Positions 18,516 to 25,896 of a stretch of DNA of 64,000 bases are shown here, in pieces (the first letter of the stretch is position 1; each line of letters opens with the position of its first letter). Position numbers and translations under genes: made by a program. A model generated the notes under the pieces. It saw only the letters and a list, made by a program, of their open reading frames with translations. It had not been told where the DNA came from and did not search any database. Location: the NCBI RefSeq assembly GCF_000585375.1, contig NZ_KK073874.1, positions 5,115,251 through 5,179,250 of the forward strand. Reading direction: 5' to 3'. This DNA is from Cryptosporangium arvum DSM 44712. GTDB taxonomy: Bacteria; Actinomycetota; Actinomycetes; Mycobacteriales; Cryptosporangiaceae.

Positions 18516-19859
18516 ATGACGAGCAACACCGTGCGCGTCGGGCTGGCGCTCGTCAGCGCGGCCCTGGCCACCGGTTCCACCCTGTCGCTGGCTTCCCCCG
18601 CGCTGGCAGCGCCCCCGGCCCTGGGCAAGCCGGCCCTGAACCCCGGCACGACCCTCCTGTCCACCGGCGAGGGCGACGACGATTCCGCCACCTCCGACCA
18701 ACGCGGCGAACGCCGGGGCGGCGAGCGCAGCTACGGAGAGCGCGGAAGTAGCGACGGCGGGGCCAGCGAGCGCGGAGGTAGCGAGCAGCGCGGAAGCGAG
18801 CGCGGCGACGGTCAGCGCAGCGGTGGCCAGCGGGGCAGCGGCGAGGAGCGCGGTGGCCGCCAGGACGGGGGTGGCCGCGAGGCGCAGTCGCGCGGCGGTG
18901 AGCGCGGCGGTGAGCGTGGCGGTGACGACGATGGCCGGGGTAGCCAGTGGGGCGGCAACGGACGCGGCGACGGCCAGGCCGACCGCGGCGCTCAGCGTGG
19001 AGCCGAGGACCGACCCGGCCGAGGCGAGCAGGGCGACGATGGCCGCGGGGACGGCAACCGCCAGGGTGCGGGTGATCGACAGCCCGGAAACCAGCAGGGC
19101 GACGACGACCAGGACGGGAACGGCGGCCAGCGCGACCGTGGAGGCAGGCAAGGCGGTCGCGACGGACGTGAGGGCCAGAACGGCCGCCAAGGCCAGGATG
19201 GTCGTGACGGGCGCGATGGACGCCAGGGTCAGGACGGTCGCGACGGGCACCAAGGTCAGGATGGTCGCGAGGGCCGCGACGGACGCCAGGGCCGCGACGG
19301 ACGCGACGATCGGAACGGACACGACGGCCGCGATGAACGTGGCGGGCGTGACGACCGGAACGGACGTGACCGGCGTGACGACCGGGACGGGCGTGATGCG
19401 CGGGACGGCCATGATGCGCGGGACGGCCATGATGCGCGGGACGAGCGGTACCGCGACAGTCGCGAGTGGCGTTACCGCGAACATCGGCGCGGCGAGCGGA
19501 TCAGCGTCGACTGGTACGAAGGACGCCGCTGGCGCGGGGGCGACTACCGCGTCTGGCGGGGTCCGTCCGACTGGCGGCGCGGCGCCAGCTACCACCGCGG
19601 CGGAGGTTGGGACGTGTCCGGTGGATGGGGCTGGGCCTCCCAGGCCCGCTTCGGCGACCGGGTCGACTCGTTCCACCGCGGCTACCTGAACTGCCAGCAG
19701 GCCGGCTTCGAGGGTGTCCTGCGTGGTCTCTGGGACGACTTCAGCTGCGACTACACCCGCTTCGGCTGGGCCGGCTGGGGCTACTTCGGTTTCGGCGCCG
19801 GCGACTGGCGCTACGGCGGCACCTGGGTCCTCCGGGTGGACGACTTCGACATCTACTGA
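18516..19859 (+). CDS. Secreted protein with proline-free collagen-like Gly-X-Y tract
   Basis: A 447-residue exported protein. Residues 1-32 are a signal peptide ending near SPALAAPP. Residues 55-213 are disordered and rich in Gly, Arg, Asp, Gln and Ser. Residues 214-264 are 17 uninterrupted Gly-X-Y triplets with X = Arg, Gln or His and Y = Asp, Glu, Gln or Asn, with no proline. The period continues to 309 with Asp, Glu, Ala or Arg replacing some glycines. Residues about 328-447 form an aromatic Trp/Tyr/Gly domain with two Cys (393, 411). GGAG lies 8 bases before the ATG. The arrangement suggests an extracellular or surface structural role. No family is recognised for the C-terminal domain. 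Confidence 0.8.
   Translation: MTSNTVRVGLALVSAALATGSTLSLASPALAAPPALGKPALNPGTTLLSTGEGDDDSATSDQRGERRGGERSYGERGSSDGGASERGGSEQRGSERGDGQRSGGQRGSGEERGGRQDGGGREAQSRGGERGGERGGDDDGRGSQWGGNGRGDGQADRGAQRGAEDRPGRGEQGDDGRGDGNRQGAGDRQPGNQQGDDDQDGNGGQRDRGGRQGGRDGREGQNGRQGQDGRDGRDGRQGQDGRDGHQGQDGREGRDGRQGRDGRDDRNGHDGRDERGGRDDRNGRDRRDDRDGRDARDGHDARDGHDARDERYRDSREWRYREHRRGERISVDWYEGRRWRGGDYRVWRGPSDWRRGASYHRGGGWDVSGGWGWASQARFGDRVDSFHRGYLNCQQAGFEGVLRGLWDDFSCDYTRFGWAGWGYFGFGAGDWRYGGTWVLRVDDFDIY
19155..19442 (+). repeat. Codons of the Gly-X-Y and degenerate triplet tract
   Basis: 9-base units of the type GGN CGN GAY repeat 32 times, 17 of them encoding perfect Gly-X-Y (19155-19307). Synonymous codons vary between units, so the array is not a recent DNA expansion. 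Confidence 0.8.
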
Positions 19860-20905
19860 TCCGGCTGGTCCCGTTCGGGCGCACCACCCCCGAACGGGAC
19901 CACCCCGAGGCCCGACGAACGTGAGTGCGGGACCGGGTCGCGGTCACACTCTCCGGCGATCACCGAGGTCGGGTGGCTCCAGCTCCGCACGCACCCGGCG
20001 GACGGCGTCAACGCGAACGCCTCGATCGCGGCACCCCACTGGCCGGCCGCGGGGCCCAGCGTCGAGAGGCGCAGCTCCGGTGCCTCCCGCCACACCAGCA
20101 GCTCGGTCAACGTCCGTTCCACCGGTCCGAGCAGGGCGTCCCCGGCTTGCGCCATGCCGCCGCCCAGCACCACGAGCGCCGGATCGAGCAGCATCGTCAA
20201 CGTGCTGACGCCGAACCCCAGCGCACGCACCGCCTCGCCCCACACCCGGTCGGCGATCGGATCGACGCCCAGCAACCCGACGACGTCCGCCGCGCCGGCC
20301 ACGTCCCCGGTCCCCCGCGCCGCCCGGTACCGCCGCGGTACCGCGGCCCCCGCCGCGTACGCCTCCAGACACCCCCGCTTCCCGCACGGACACGGTTCCC
20401 CGTCCGGATACACCGGCATGTGGCCGGCCTCCCCGGCCGCGCTGCCCGCGCCGCTCACCAGCGTCCCCGCTGTCACCACTGCGGCCGCGATTCCGGTTCC
20501 CAGCTGCAGCAGCACGAAGTCGTCCGCGCCGCGCGCCGCGCCCAGGTGTCGTTCGGCCCGGCCGGCCGCGCGCACGTCGTGGCCGACCGAGACCGGCAAC
20601 CCGAGCGGTCCGGCCAGCGCCGTGCGCAGGTCGAAGTCACGCCAGCCGAGGTTGGACGCGTAGGCGACGGTGCCGGTGGCGGCGTCGACGAGACCGGGGG
20701 TCACCACTCCGGCCGCGAGCACGTCCAGCCCGTCGGCGAGCGCCGCACCCCGCAGCGTCGAGATCAGCGACCGGACCACCGCGACGGTGTCCGCGCCACC
20801 CTCGCTCGGCCCCGTGCGGTGATGACGCCGCACGCCCCGCTCGTCCACCACGGACGCCTTCACGGTCGTCCCCCCGATGTCCACCGCGACCACCGCACCG
20901 GTCAC
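19853..20905 (-). CDS. ROK family sugar kinase-like protein
   Basis: A 350-residue ROK protein. The ATP-binding DIGGTTVKAS lies near the N-terminus, the catalytic Asp is in VGHDVRAAG, and the zinc signature CPCGKRGCLE follows GEAGHMPVYP. No DNA-binding domain is present, so it should be a kinase for a hexose or amino sugar. GTG overlaps the cutC stop as GTGA; it is the last gene of the transporter/asparaginase operon. The final ~25 residues, past the conserved helix WGAAIEAFAL, run through a perfect hairpin and overlap the end of the convergent gene by 7 bases, so the tail may be acquired read-through. Confidence 0.88.
   Translation of the reverse strand: MTGAVVAVDIGGTTVKASVVDERGVRRHHRTGPSEGGADTVAVVRSLISTLRGAALADGLDVLAAGVVTPGLVDAATGTVAYASNLGWRDFDLRTALAGPLGLPVSVGHDVRAAGRAERHLGAARGADDFVLLQLGTGIAAAVVTAGTLVSGAGSAAGEAGHMPVYPDGEPCPCGKRGCLEAYAAGAAVPRRYRAARGTGDVAGAADVVGLLGVDPIADRVWGEAVRALGFGVSTLTMLLDPALVVLGGGMAQAGDALLGPVERTLTELLVWREAPELRLSTLGPAAGQWGAAIEAFALTPSAGCVRSWSHPTSVIAGECDRDPVPHSRSSGLGVVPFGGGAPERDQPDQ
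19867..19901. terminator. Terminator hairpin between convergent genes
   Basis: Perfect 13-base arms GGTCCCGTTCGGG and CCCGAACGGGACC flank a 9-base loop, 8 bases past the stop of the collagen-like gene. It lies inside the 3' coding end of the ROK kinase gene, so it serves the + strand gene cleanly and the other only late. Confidence 0.75.
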
Positions 20906-21612
20906 GAGGAACCCACAGAGCCCACGGAGCCCACAGAGCCCACCGCGGCGATCACCGCGCGCACCTCGTCCGCCGACGTCCGGTCCCGGCCCCCCACCGG
21001 CCGCATCGCCCGCAGATGCACCTCGGGCACGCCCGAATACGCCACGAGCGACCCCACGTTCGGCGACCGCACCGACCCTCCGGCCAGCACCCCGATCCGA
21101 TCCCCGCCGTACCCCACCAGCGCGCGCAGCTGGTCGCGCCCCGACTCCGCCGACCCCGGCCCACCCCCGGTCAGCACCCGCGACACCCCCAGCGACGCGA
21201 GCGTGTCCAGCGCCCCGAACTGATCGGTGATCTCGTCGAACGCCCGGCTGAACGTCACCGGCGCGTCCCCGCACGCCTCCACCAGCGTCGCCAGCACCCC
21301 GGCGTCGACCTGCTTCGTCGCGGTCAGGCCGCTGAGCACGAAGCCGACCCGCGGCCGCCCGGCGAACAGCCGGATGTCGGTGAGCATCACCCGCACCTCG
21401 TCGGGCGAATACACGAAGTCCCCGCCGCGCGGCCGGATCAGCAGTTGCACGCCCACCCGCGACGTCGTCTCGAGGACGGCGGTCACCATCCCGTACGACG
21501 GGGTGATGCCGCCTTCGAGCAGGTCGGCGCAGAGCTCGATGCGATCGGCCCCGCATTCCTCCGCGACCCGCGCCCCGGCGACGTCGTCGACGCAGATCTC
21601 GACGAGCGTCAT
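20902..21612 (-). CDS. cutC: CutC family protein
   Basis: A 236-residue TIM-barrel protein with the CutC opening EICVDDVAGARVAEECGADRIELC-ADLLEGGITPSYG and the mid motif RPRGGDFVYS. The family was named for copper homeostasis, but that role is disputed and no catalytic reaction is established. Here it is coupled (ATGA) to an asparaginase and (GTGA) to a ROK sugar kinase, which suggests a catabolic enzyme role. The C-terminus ends in GSVGSVGSVGSS, encoded by a four-unit 9-base repeat, and is probably a neutral tail. Confidence 0.92.
   Translation of the reverse strand: MTLVEICVDDVAGARVAEECGADRIELCADLLEGGITPSYGMVTAVLETTSRVGVQLLIRPRGGDFVYSPDEVRVMLTDIRLFAGRPRVGFVLSGLTATKQVDAGVLATLVEACGDAPVTFSRAFDEITDQFGALDTLASLGVSRVLTGGGPGSAESGRDQLRALVGYGGDRIGVLAGGSVRSPNVGSLVAYSGVPEVHLRAMRPVGGRDRTSADEVRAVIAAVGSVGSVGSVGSS
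20912..20947. repeat. Four 9-bp repeats in the cutC 3' end
   Basis: Copies of CCCACAGAG or CCCACGGAG, the fourth diverged, encode the repeated Gly-Ser-Val of the CutC tail on the minus strand. Confidence 0.8.
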
Positions 21613-22565
21613 CGCAACGCCGACAGGTCCGCGCCGAGCCGGATCCGCCCGACCGGCCGGCCGCCGCCCAGCACCGGCACCTCGGCCAGGTCACCGGCCC
21701 CGGAGACGTCCACGCCCAGGAACGCCAGCGCCGCGACCGCCAGCATCGTGGTGGCCCGCGGCGACCCGTCGACCACCTTCATCGCGACCGCGCGGCCGTC
21801 GTCGGCCGCCGCCACCAGCACCCCTTCGGCGCCGCCCTTGGCCAGCACTCCGGGCACCCGCTCCATCAGCAGCGTGTTCACCTGTCCGGTGCCGCCGACG
21901 AAGAACGGCTCGGCACGCATCGCGTCCGCGACCGTGCGTTCCGGCGAGCCGGCCGGGGCGGTCACCAGACGCGCCGCCGCCCGGGCCAGGCCCAGCGTCG
22001 TCGTGCCGAACAGCGGCGCGCCGCACCCGTCGGTGGTCACGTGCGTCACCGGCGCGCCGGTCGCGTCCTCGATCACGGTGCGCACGCGCTGCTGCAGCGG
22101 GTGGTCCGGCCGCAGGTACCCGGCGACGTCCCAGCCCTGTCCGACGCACGCGGCCAGCATCGCCGCGTGCTTCCCGGAGCAGTTCATGCGGACCGGCGAC
22201 GCCGCCCCGCCGCCGGCGATCAGCGCGTTGCGCGTCGGGACGTCCTCCGGCCAGTCCGGCGGACAGCCCAGCGCGTCCTCGGAGAGACCGGCGCCCAGCA
22301 GGATCGAGCGCGTGAGCACCACGTGGGCGTCCTCGCCGGTGTGCGAACCGGCCGAGATCGCCGTCCCGGCGTCGTCGAGCGACAAACCGACGGACCGGCA
22401 GGCGACGGCCTGCCACGGCTTCACCGACGAGCGCGGCAGGATCGGCGCGGACGGGTCACCGGCCGCGAACGCGACCGAACCGTCGGCGGCCAGCGCGACG
22501 AGCGTTCCGAGGTGGCGCGACTCGGCGAAGCCGTCCCGCTCCACAACTGCCAACTCAGCGATCAC
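21609..22565 (-). CDS. L-asparaginase, Rhizobium etli type (PF06089)
   Basis: A 318-residue asparaginase of the zinc-associated R. etli AnsA family, unrelated to the E. coli type. The family blocks are present: RSSVKPWQAVA, SAGSHTGEDAHV, NCSGKHAAML (Cys and Lys of the zinc site) and TDGCGAPLFG (the second zinc Cys). It releases ammonia from asparagine or a related amide in the cytoplasm. GTGA overlap with the upstream permease and ATGA overlap with cutC place it mid-operon, so its substrate is likely what the adjacent polar amino-acid transporter brings in. The GTG at 22565 is chosen from the overlap. Confidence 0.92.
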   Translation of the reverse strand: MIAELAVVERDGFAESRHLGTLVALAADGSVAFAAGDPSAPILPRSSVKPWQAVACRSVGLSLDDAGTAISAGSHTGEDAHVVLTRSILLGAGLSEDALGCPPDWPEDVPTRNALIAGGGAASPVRMNCSGKHAAMLAACVGQGWDVAGYLRPDHPLQQRVRTVIEDATGAPVTHVTTDGCGAPLFGTTTLGLARAAARLVTAPAGSPERTVADAMRAEPFFVGGTGQVNTLLMERVPGVLAKGGAEGVLVAAADDGRAVAMKVVDGSPRATTMLAVAALAFLGVDVSGAGDLAEVPVLGGGRPVGRIRLGADLSALR

Positions 22566-23392
22566 GGTGTCTTCTCCACAACGGGCGCGGCGGTCCGCCG
22601 CCGGGTGAACGTCTGCAGCCGGTACGCCGCCCCGGAGAGCAGCAGGTTGCAGACCAGGTAAACGAGGGTGACGACGAGGTAGGTCTGGACGAGCAGGTGG
22701 TTGTACGCGGCGAGCACCTGCGCCCGGTAGAGCAGTTCGGTGAACGCCACGATGTAGCCCAGCGAGGTGTCCTTGAGCAGCGACACCAGCTGCGACACCA
22801 GCGACGGCGCCACCGCGCGCAGCGCCTGCGGCAACACGACCAGCCGCATCGACTGGCCCCGGGTCATCCCGAGGCTGAGCGCGGCCTCGTTCTGCCCGCG
22901 CGGCATGCTCAGGATGCCGGCCCGGAAGATCTCCGCGAACGCGGCCGCGTTGGCCACGGTCAGCGGCAACACGAGCTTCCACAGCAGCGGGAGGTTCAGG
23001 CCGTAGGCCGGCAGCGCGAACAGCGTCACGTAGATCAGCAGCAGCACCGGTAGCGTGCGCGCGATCTCGATGTAGGCGGTGGCGACCCACCGGATCGGCC
23101 GCACCGGCGAGAGCCGGCCCAGCGCCAGCACCAGCCCGAACGCCGCACCGAGCACCGCGACCAGCGCCGCGGCCTGCAGCGTCCCGCGCAACCCGACCAG
23201 CAGGTAGCTCCAGATCGGCCAGGCCGCGAACGGCGACCACCGGTCGGCGTCCAGCTGCCCGTGCGAGGCGAAGACCCGCAGGCCCAGAACGACAACGACG
23301 ACGAGCACCACCACGGTGACGATCGACGCGATGCGGATGCGCCGACGCCCCCGTGGCCCCGGCTCGTCGAACAGCACGGACGCGCCGCTCAT
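22562..23392 (-). CDS. Polar amino-acid ABC transporter permease (GluD-like)
   Basis: A 276-residue inner-membrane permease with an N-terminal anchor (SIVTVVVLVVVVVLGLRVF) followed by the HisM/GlnP-type domain. The cytoplasmic loop AALSLGMTRGQSMRLVVLPQALR is the EAA motif that contacts the ATPase. It is longer at the N-terminus than its partner permease, as GluD is relative to GluC. The start is 28 bases after the stop of that partner, and its stop overlaps the asparaginase start. Confidence 0.92.
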   Translation of the reverse strand: MSGASVLFDEPGPRGRRRIRIASIVTVVVLVVVVVLGLRVFASHGQLDADRWSPFAAWPIWSYLLVGLRGTLQAAALVAVLGAAFGLVLALGRLSPVRPIRWVATAYIEIARTLPVLLLIYVTLFALPAYGLNLPLLWKLVLPLTVANAAAFAEIFRAGILSMPRGQNEAALSLGMTRGQSMRLVVLPQALRAVAPSLVSQLVSLLKDTSLGYIVAFTELLYRAQVLAAYNHLLVQTYLVVTLVYLVCNLLLSGAAYRLQTFTRRRTAAPVVEKTP

Positions 23393-23420
23393 CGCCGCCC
23401 TCCGCTCTTCGCGCGAGCGC

Positions 23421-24065
23421 TCATCGGACGATCGCCACCTTCCGCTCGACGAAGCCCGTGGACAACCCGATCACCAGCGCCAGCGCCATGTAGGCCAGGC
23501 CGGCACCGACGAAGATCGGGATCGGCTGGGCGTGCACGAGGTTCACCTTGTTCGCGGACGCGGTCAGCTCGACGACGCCCACCGCGGCGGCCAGCGACGT
23601 GTTCATCACCAGCGCGATCATCACGTTGCCGACCGGCTGGACCACCGCGCGCAGCGCCTGCGGCAGGATCACCAGGCGCAGCGACTGGAAGAACGTCAGC
23701 CCGATCGCCCGCGCCGCTTCGGCCTGGCCCATCGCGACCGTGTTGATGCCGCTGCGCACCGCCTCGGCCACGTACGCGGCCTCGTAGATGACCAGCACGA
23801 CCACCGCCGTCGTCGTCAACGGCATCAGCAGTCCGACGTCGGGCAGCGCGAACACGAACAGCACGAGCAGGGCCAGCGCCGGAACGTTCAGGAAGAACTG
23901 CACGTACCCGAAGGCCAGGCCGCGCAGGATCGGCACCGGGCTGACCCGCGCGGCGGTGACCAGCACGCCGAGGATCAACGCTCCGATGCCGGCGACCACG
24001 GTCATCCACACCGTGGTCCAGAGCCCGTCCAGCAGCGCGGGCAGGTTGTCGAGCAGGACGTTCAC
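23421..24065 (-). CDS. Polar amino-acid ABC transporter permease (GluC-like)
   Basis: A 214-residue permease with about five membrane helices and the EAA loop AARAIGLTFFQSLRLVILPQALR. It pairs with the next permease to make the membrane channel of a glutamate/aspartate-type importer. It begins 51 bases after the receptor gene stop. Confidence 0.93.
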   Translation of the reverse strand: MNVLLDNLPALLDGLWTTVWMTVVAGIGALILGVLVTAARVSPVPILRGLAFGYVQFFLNVPALALLVLFVFALPDVGLLMPLTTTAVVVLVIYEAAYVAEAVRSGINTVAMGQAEAARAIGLTFFQSLRLVILPQALRAVVQPVGNVMIALVMNTSLAAAVGVVELTASANKVNLVHAQPIPIFVGAGLAYMALALVIGLSTGFVERKVAIVR

Positions 24066-24116
24066 TCAGAAGCCTCCGGTTGGACCGGGGGCGGTGGCCC
24101 GCCCCCGGTCAGCGAC

Positions 24117-25046
24117 TCAGGACCCGGGAACCGAGCCGATCGCCGGCGGCTCCGGAGCCTCCGACTTCACGACCGTGCCGAGCGAGTTCTTCCAGATCTC
24201 GGCCCACAGGCCCGACTTCTGGATCGTCGTCAGCCAGGTGTTGACGAACTGCTTCATCTGCGCGTCGCCGTGCTTGAGGCCGATGCCGTAGGGCTCGGAG
24301 GTGAACGGGTTGCCCACGACCGTGATCGCCGGGTTCGACTTCGCGTCGCTGGCCAGCAGCGTGATGTCCTGCACGTACGCGTCGCCGCGGCCCTGGGTGA
24401 GGGCCTGGACGGCCTGCGGGTCGGTGCCGAACTGGACGACCTTGGCGGTCGGGACCCGCTTCGGCACCTCGGTGACGGCCGGGGTGTTCGCGCCGACGAT
24501 GACGGTCTTGCCGGCCAGGTCCTCGATGCTCTTGATGTCGTTGTTGCCGGTCTTCACCGCGACCGCGAGGCCGGAGGAGAAGTACGGTCCGGCGAAGTCG
24601 ACCTGCTTGGCCCGCTCCTCGGTGATCGTGTACGTGTTGAACACGACGTCCACGGTGCCGTTGGCGAGCAGCGCCTCGCGGGTCTCGGTGGCCGGCGGCA
24701 CGATCTGCACCGACGGCTTGCCGATGATGTAGGTGGCGAGCGCCTTGGCCAGGTCGGCGTCGAAGCCGGTGACGTTGTCGGGGTTCGACGGGTCCTGCTG
24801 GGAGAGCAGCGGCGCGTCGAGGGCCTCGGCGACGACGAGCTTGCCGCGCTTCTTGATCTTCTCCATCGTCGAGCCGGGGAGGATCAGCGCGTCGGCCGCG
24901 ACCGGAGCGCCGGAGGTCGACGCCGCGGAACTCGCCGCGGGCGGAACCGCCGACGAGTCGGAGTCCGAACCGCCGCCGCAGGCGGCGAGGGCTAGCGTCA
25001 CGGCGGCGACGGCCGCCGTGAGCAGCGTGCTTTTGGCCTTCGCCAT
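24117..25046 (-). CDS. Amino-acid ABC transporter substrate-binding lipoprotein
   Basis: A 309-residue family 3 solute-binding protein. The signal peptide ends in a lipobox (LALAAC, lipidated Cys 23), followed by a Ser/Ala linker of about 35 residues. The binding domain then shows RGKLVVAEAL, GFDADLAKALATYI, TITEERAKQVDFAGPYF and DAYVQDITLLA. The Arg in PPATETREALLANGTVD lies where polar amino-acid receptors bind the substrate carboxylate. It should capture glutamate, aspartate, asparagine or a conjugate. The ATG at 25046 is 14 bases after the ATPase stop. Confidence 0.93.
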   Translation of the reverse strand: MAKAKSTLLTAAVAAVTLALAACGGGSDSDSSAVPPAASSAASTSGAPVAADALILPGSTMEKIKKRGKLVVAEALDAPLLSQQDPSNPDNVTGFDADLAKALATYIIGKPSVQIVPPATETREALLANGTVDVVFNTYTITEERAKQVDFAGPYFSSGLAVAVKTGNNDIKSIEDLAGKTVIVGANTPAVTEVPKRVPTAKVVQFGTDPQAVQALTQGRGDAYVQDITLLASDAKSNPAITVVGNPFTSEPYGIGLKHGDAQMKQFVNTWLTTIQKSGLWAEIWKNSLGTVVKSEAPEPPAIGSVPGS

Positions 25047-25060
25047 GGCACTTGCCTTTC

Positions 25061-25789
25061 CTAGTGGGAGAGAACCTTCGAGAGGAACGAGCGGGCCCGC
25101 TCGCTGCGGGCGCCCGTGAAGAACGTGTCCGGGTGGTCGGACTCGACGATCTGTCCCTCGTCCATGAAGACGACGCGGTTGGCCGCGCGCCGCGCGAAGC
25201 CCATCTCGTGGGTGACGACGACCATCGTCATGCCCTCCGCGGCCAGCCCCACCATCACGTCGAGCACCTCGCTGACCATCTCGGGGTCGAGCGCGGAGGT
25301 GGGCTCGTCGAACAACATCACCTTCGGACGCATGGCGAGCGAGCGGGCGATCGCCGCGCGCTGCTGCTGACCGCCGGAGAGCTGCGCCGGGTACTTGCCG
25401 GCCTGCTCCGCGATTCCGACGCGTTCGAGCAGTTCCAGTGCGTCGGCCCTGGCCTGCTTCTTGTCCGTCTTGCCCACGTGGATGGGGCCGAGCGCGACGT
25501 TGTCGAGGATCGTCCGGTGGCCGAACAGGTTGAACGACTGGAAGACCATGCCGACCTCGGCACGCAGCCGCGCCAGCTCCCGGCCCTCGCCGGGCAGCGT
25601 GCGCCCGTCGATGCGGATCTCGCCGGACGACACCGACTCCAGCCGGTTGAGGCAACGGCACAGCGTGGACTTGCCCGACCCGGACGGCCCGACGACGACC
25701 ACCACCTCGCCGGCGGCGACGTCGAGGTCGATGTCGCGGAGTACGTGGTGGTCGCCGAAGTACTTGTTCACCCCTCGGACCTCGATCAT
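25061..25789 (-). CDS. Polar amino-acid ABC transporter ATPase (GlnQ/GluA-like)
   Basis: A 242-residue ATPase with Walker [10 protein letters not shown], the signature [15 protein letters not shown], Walker [13 protein letters not shown] and the switch His in [26 protein letters not shown] is the amino-acid-importer Q-loop. It is the first gene of the seven-gene operon. ATG at 25789 is preceded by AGGAGGGG; an in-frame GTG lies one codon upstream. The promoter and likely ROK-regulator sites lie directly upstream. Confidence 0.95.
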   Translation of the reverse strand: MIEVRGVNKYFGDHHVLRDIDLDVAAGEVVVVVGPSGSGKSTLCRCLNRLESVSSGEIRIDGRTLPGEGRELARLRAEVGMVFQSFNLFGHRTILDNVALGPIHVGKTDKKQARADALELLERVGIAEQAGKYPAQLSGGQQQRAAIARSLAMRPKVMLFDEPTSALDPEMVSEVLDVMVGLAAEGMTMVVVTHEMGFARRAANRVVFMDEGQIVESDHPDTFFTGARSERARSFLSKVLSH

Positions 25790-25824
25790 CACCCCTCCTA
25801 GCTGCGGTTCTGACGACAGAGGCG

Positions 25825-25854
25825 AGACTAAGTCCAATTATCGAAACAAGTCAA
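25825..25854 (-). promoter_or_regulatory. Sigma-70-like promoter of the transporter operon
   Basis: On the minus strand TTGACT (25854-25849) and TAGTCT (25830-25825) are separated by 18 bases, 36 bases before the ATPase start. It lies in an AT-rich island inside very GC-rich DNA. Confidence 0.5.
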
Positions 25855-25866
25855 CGGCCGATCGAA
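25840..25866. promoter_or_regulatory. Putative ROK-regulator site: two ATCGAA boxes
   Basis: ATCGAA occurs at 25840-25845 and 25861-25866, 21 bases apart, that is two helical turns. One box lies in the -35/-10 spacer and the other directly upstream of the -35. ROK repressors such as NagC and Mlc bind TTTCG-containing AT-rich sites; the complement here reads TTTCGATAAT. That the divergent ROK gene product binds it is an inference. Confidence 0.4.
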
Positions 25867-25896
25867 GATTTAACAGCAACCTGGTACAACCAAAGG

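Noticed and set aside
18426-19676. Long minus-strand open frame with very hydrophobic Ala/Val/Leu repeats, resembling a membrane protein
   Set aside because: It is the antisense of the Gly/Arg/Asp-rich gene: complements of GGN CGN GAY codons read as Ala, Val, Pro and Leu. The + strand frame has a signal peptide, ribosome site and coherent domains.
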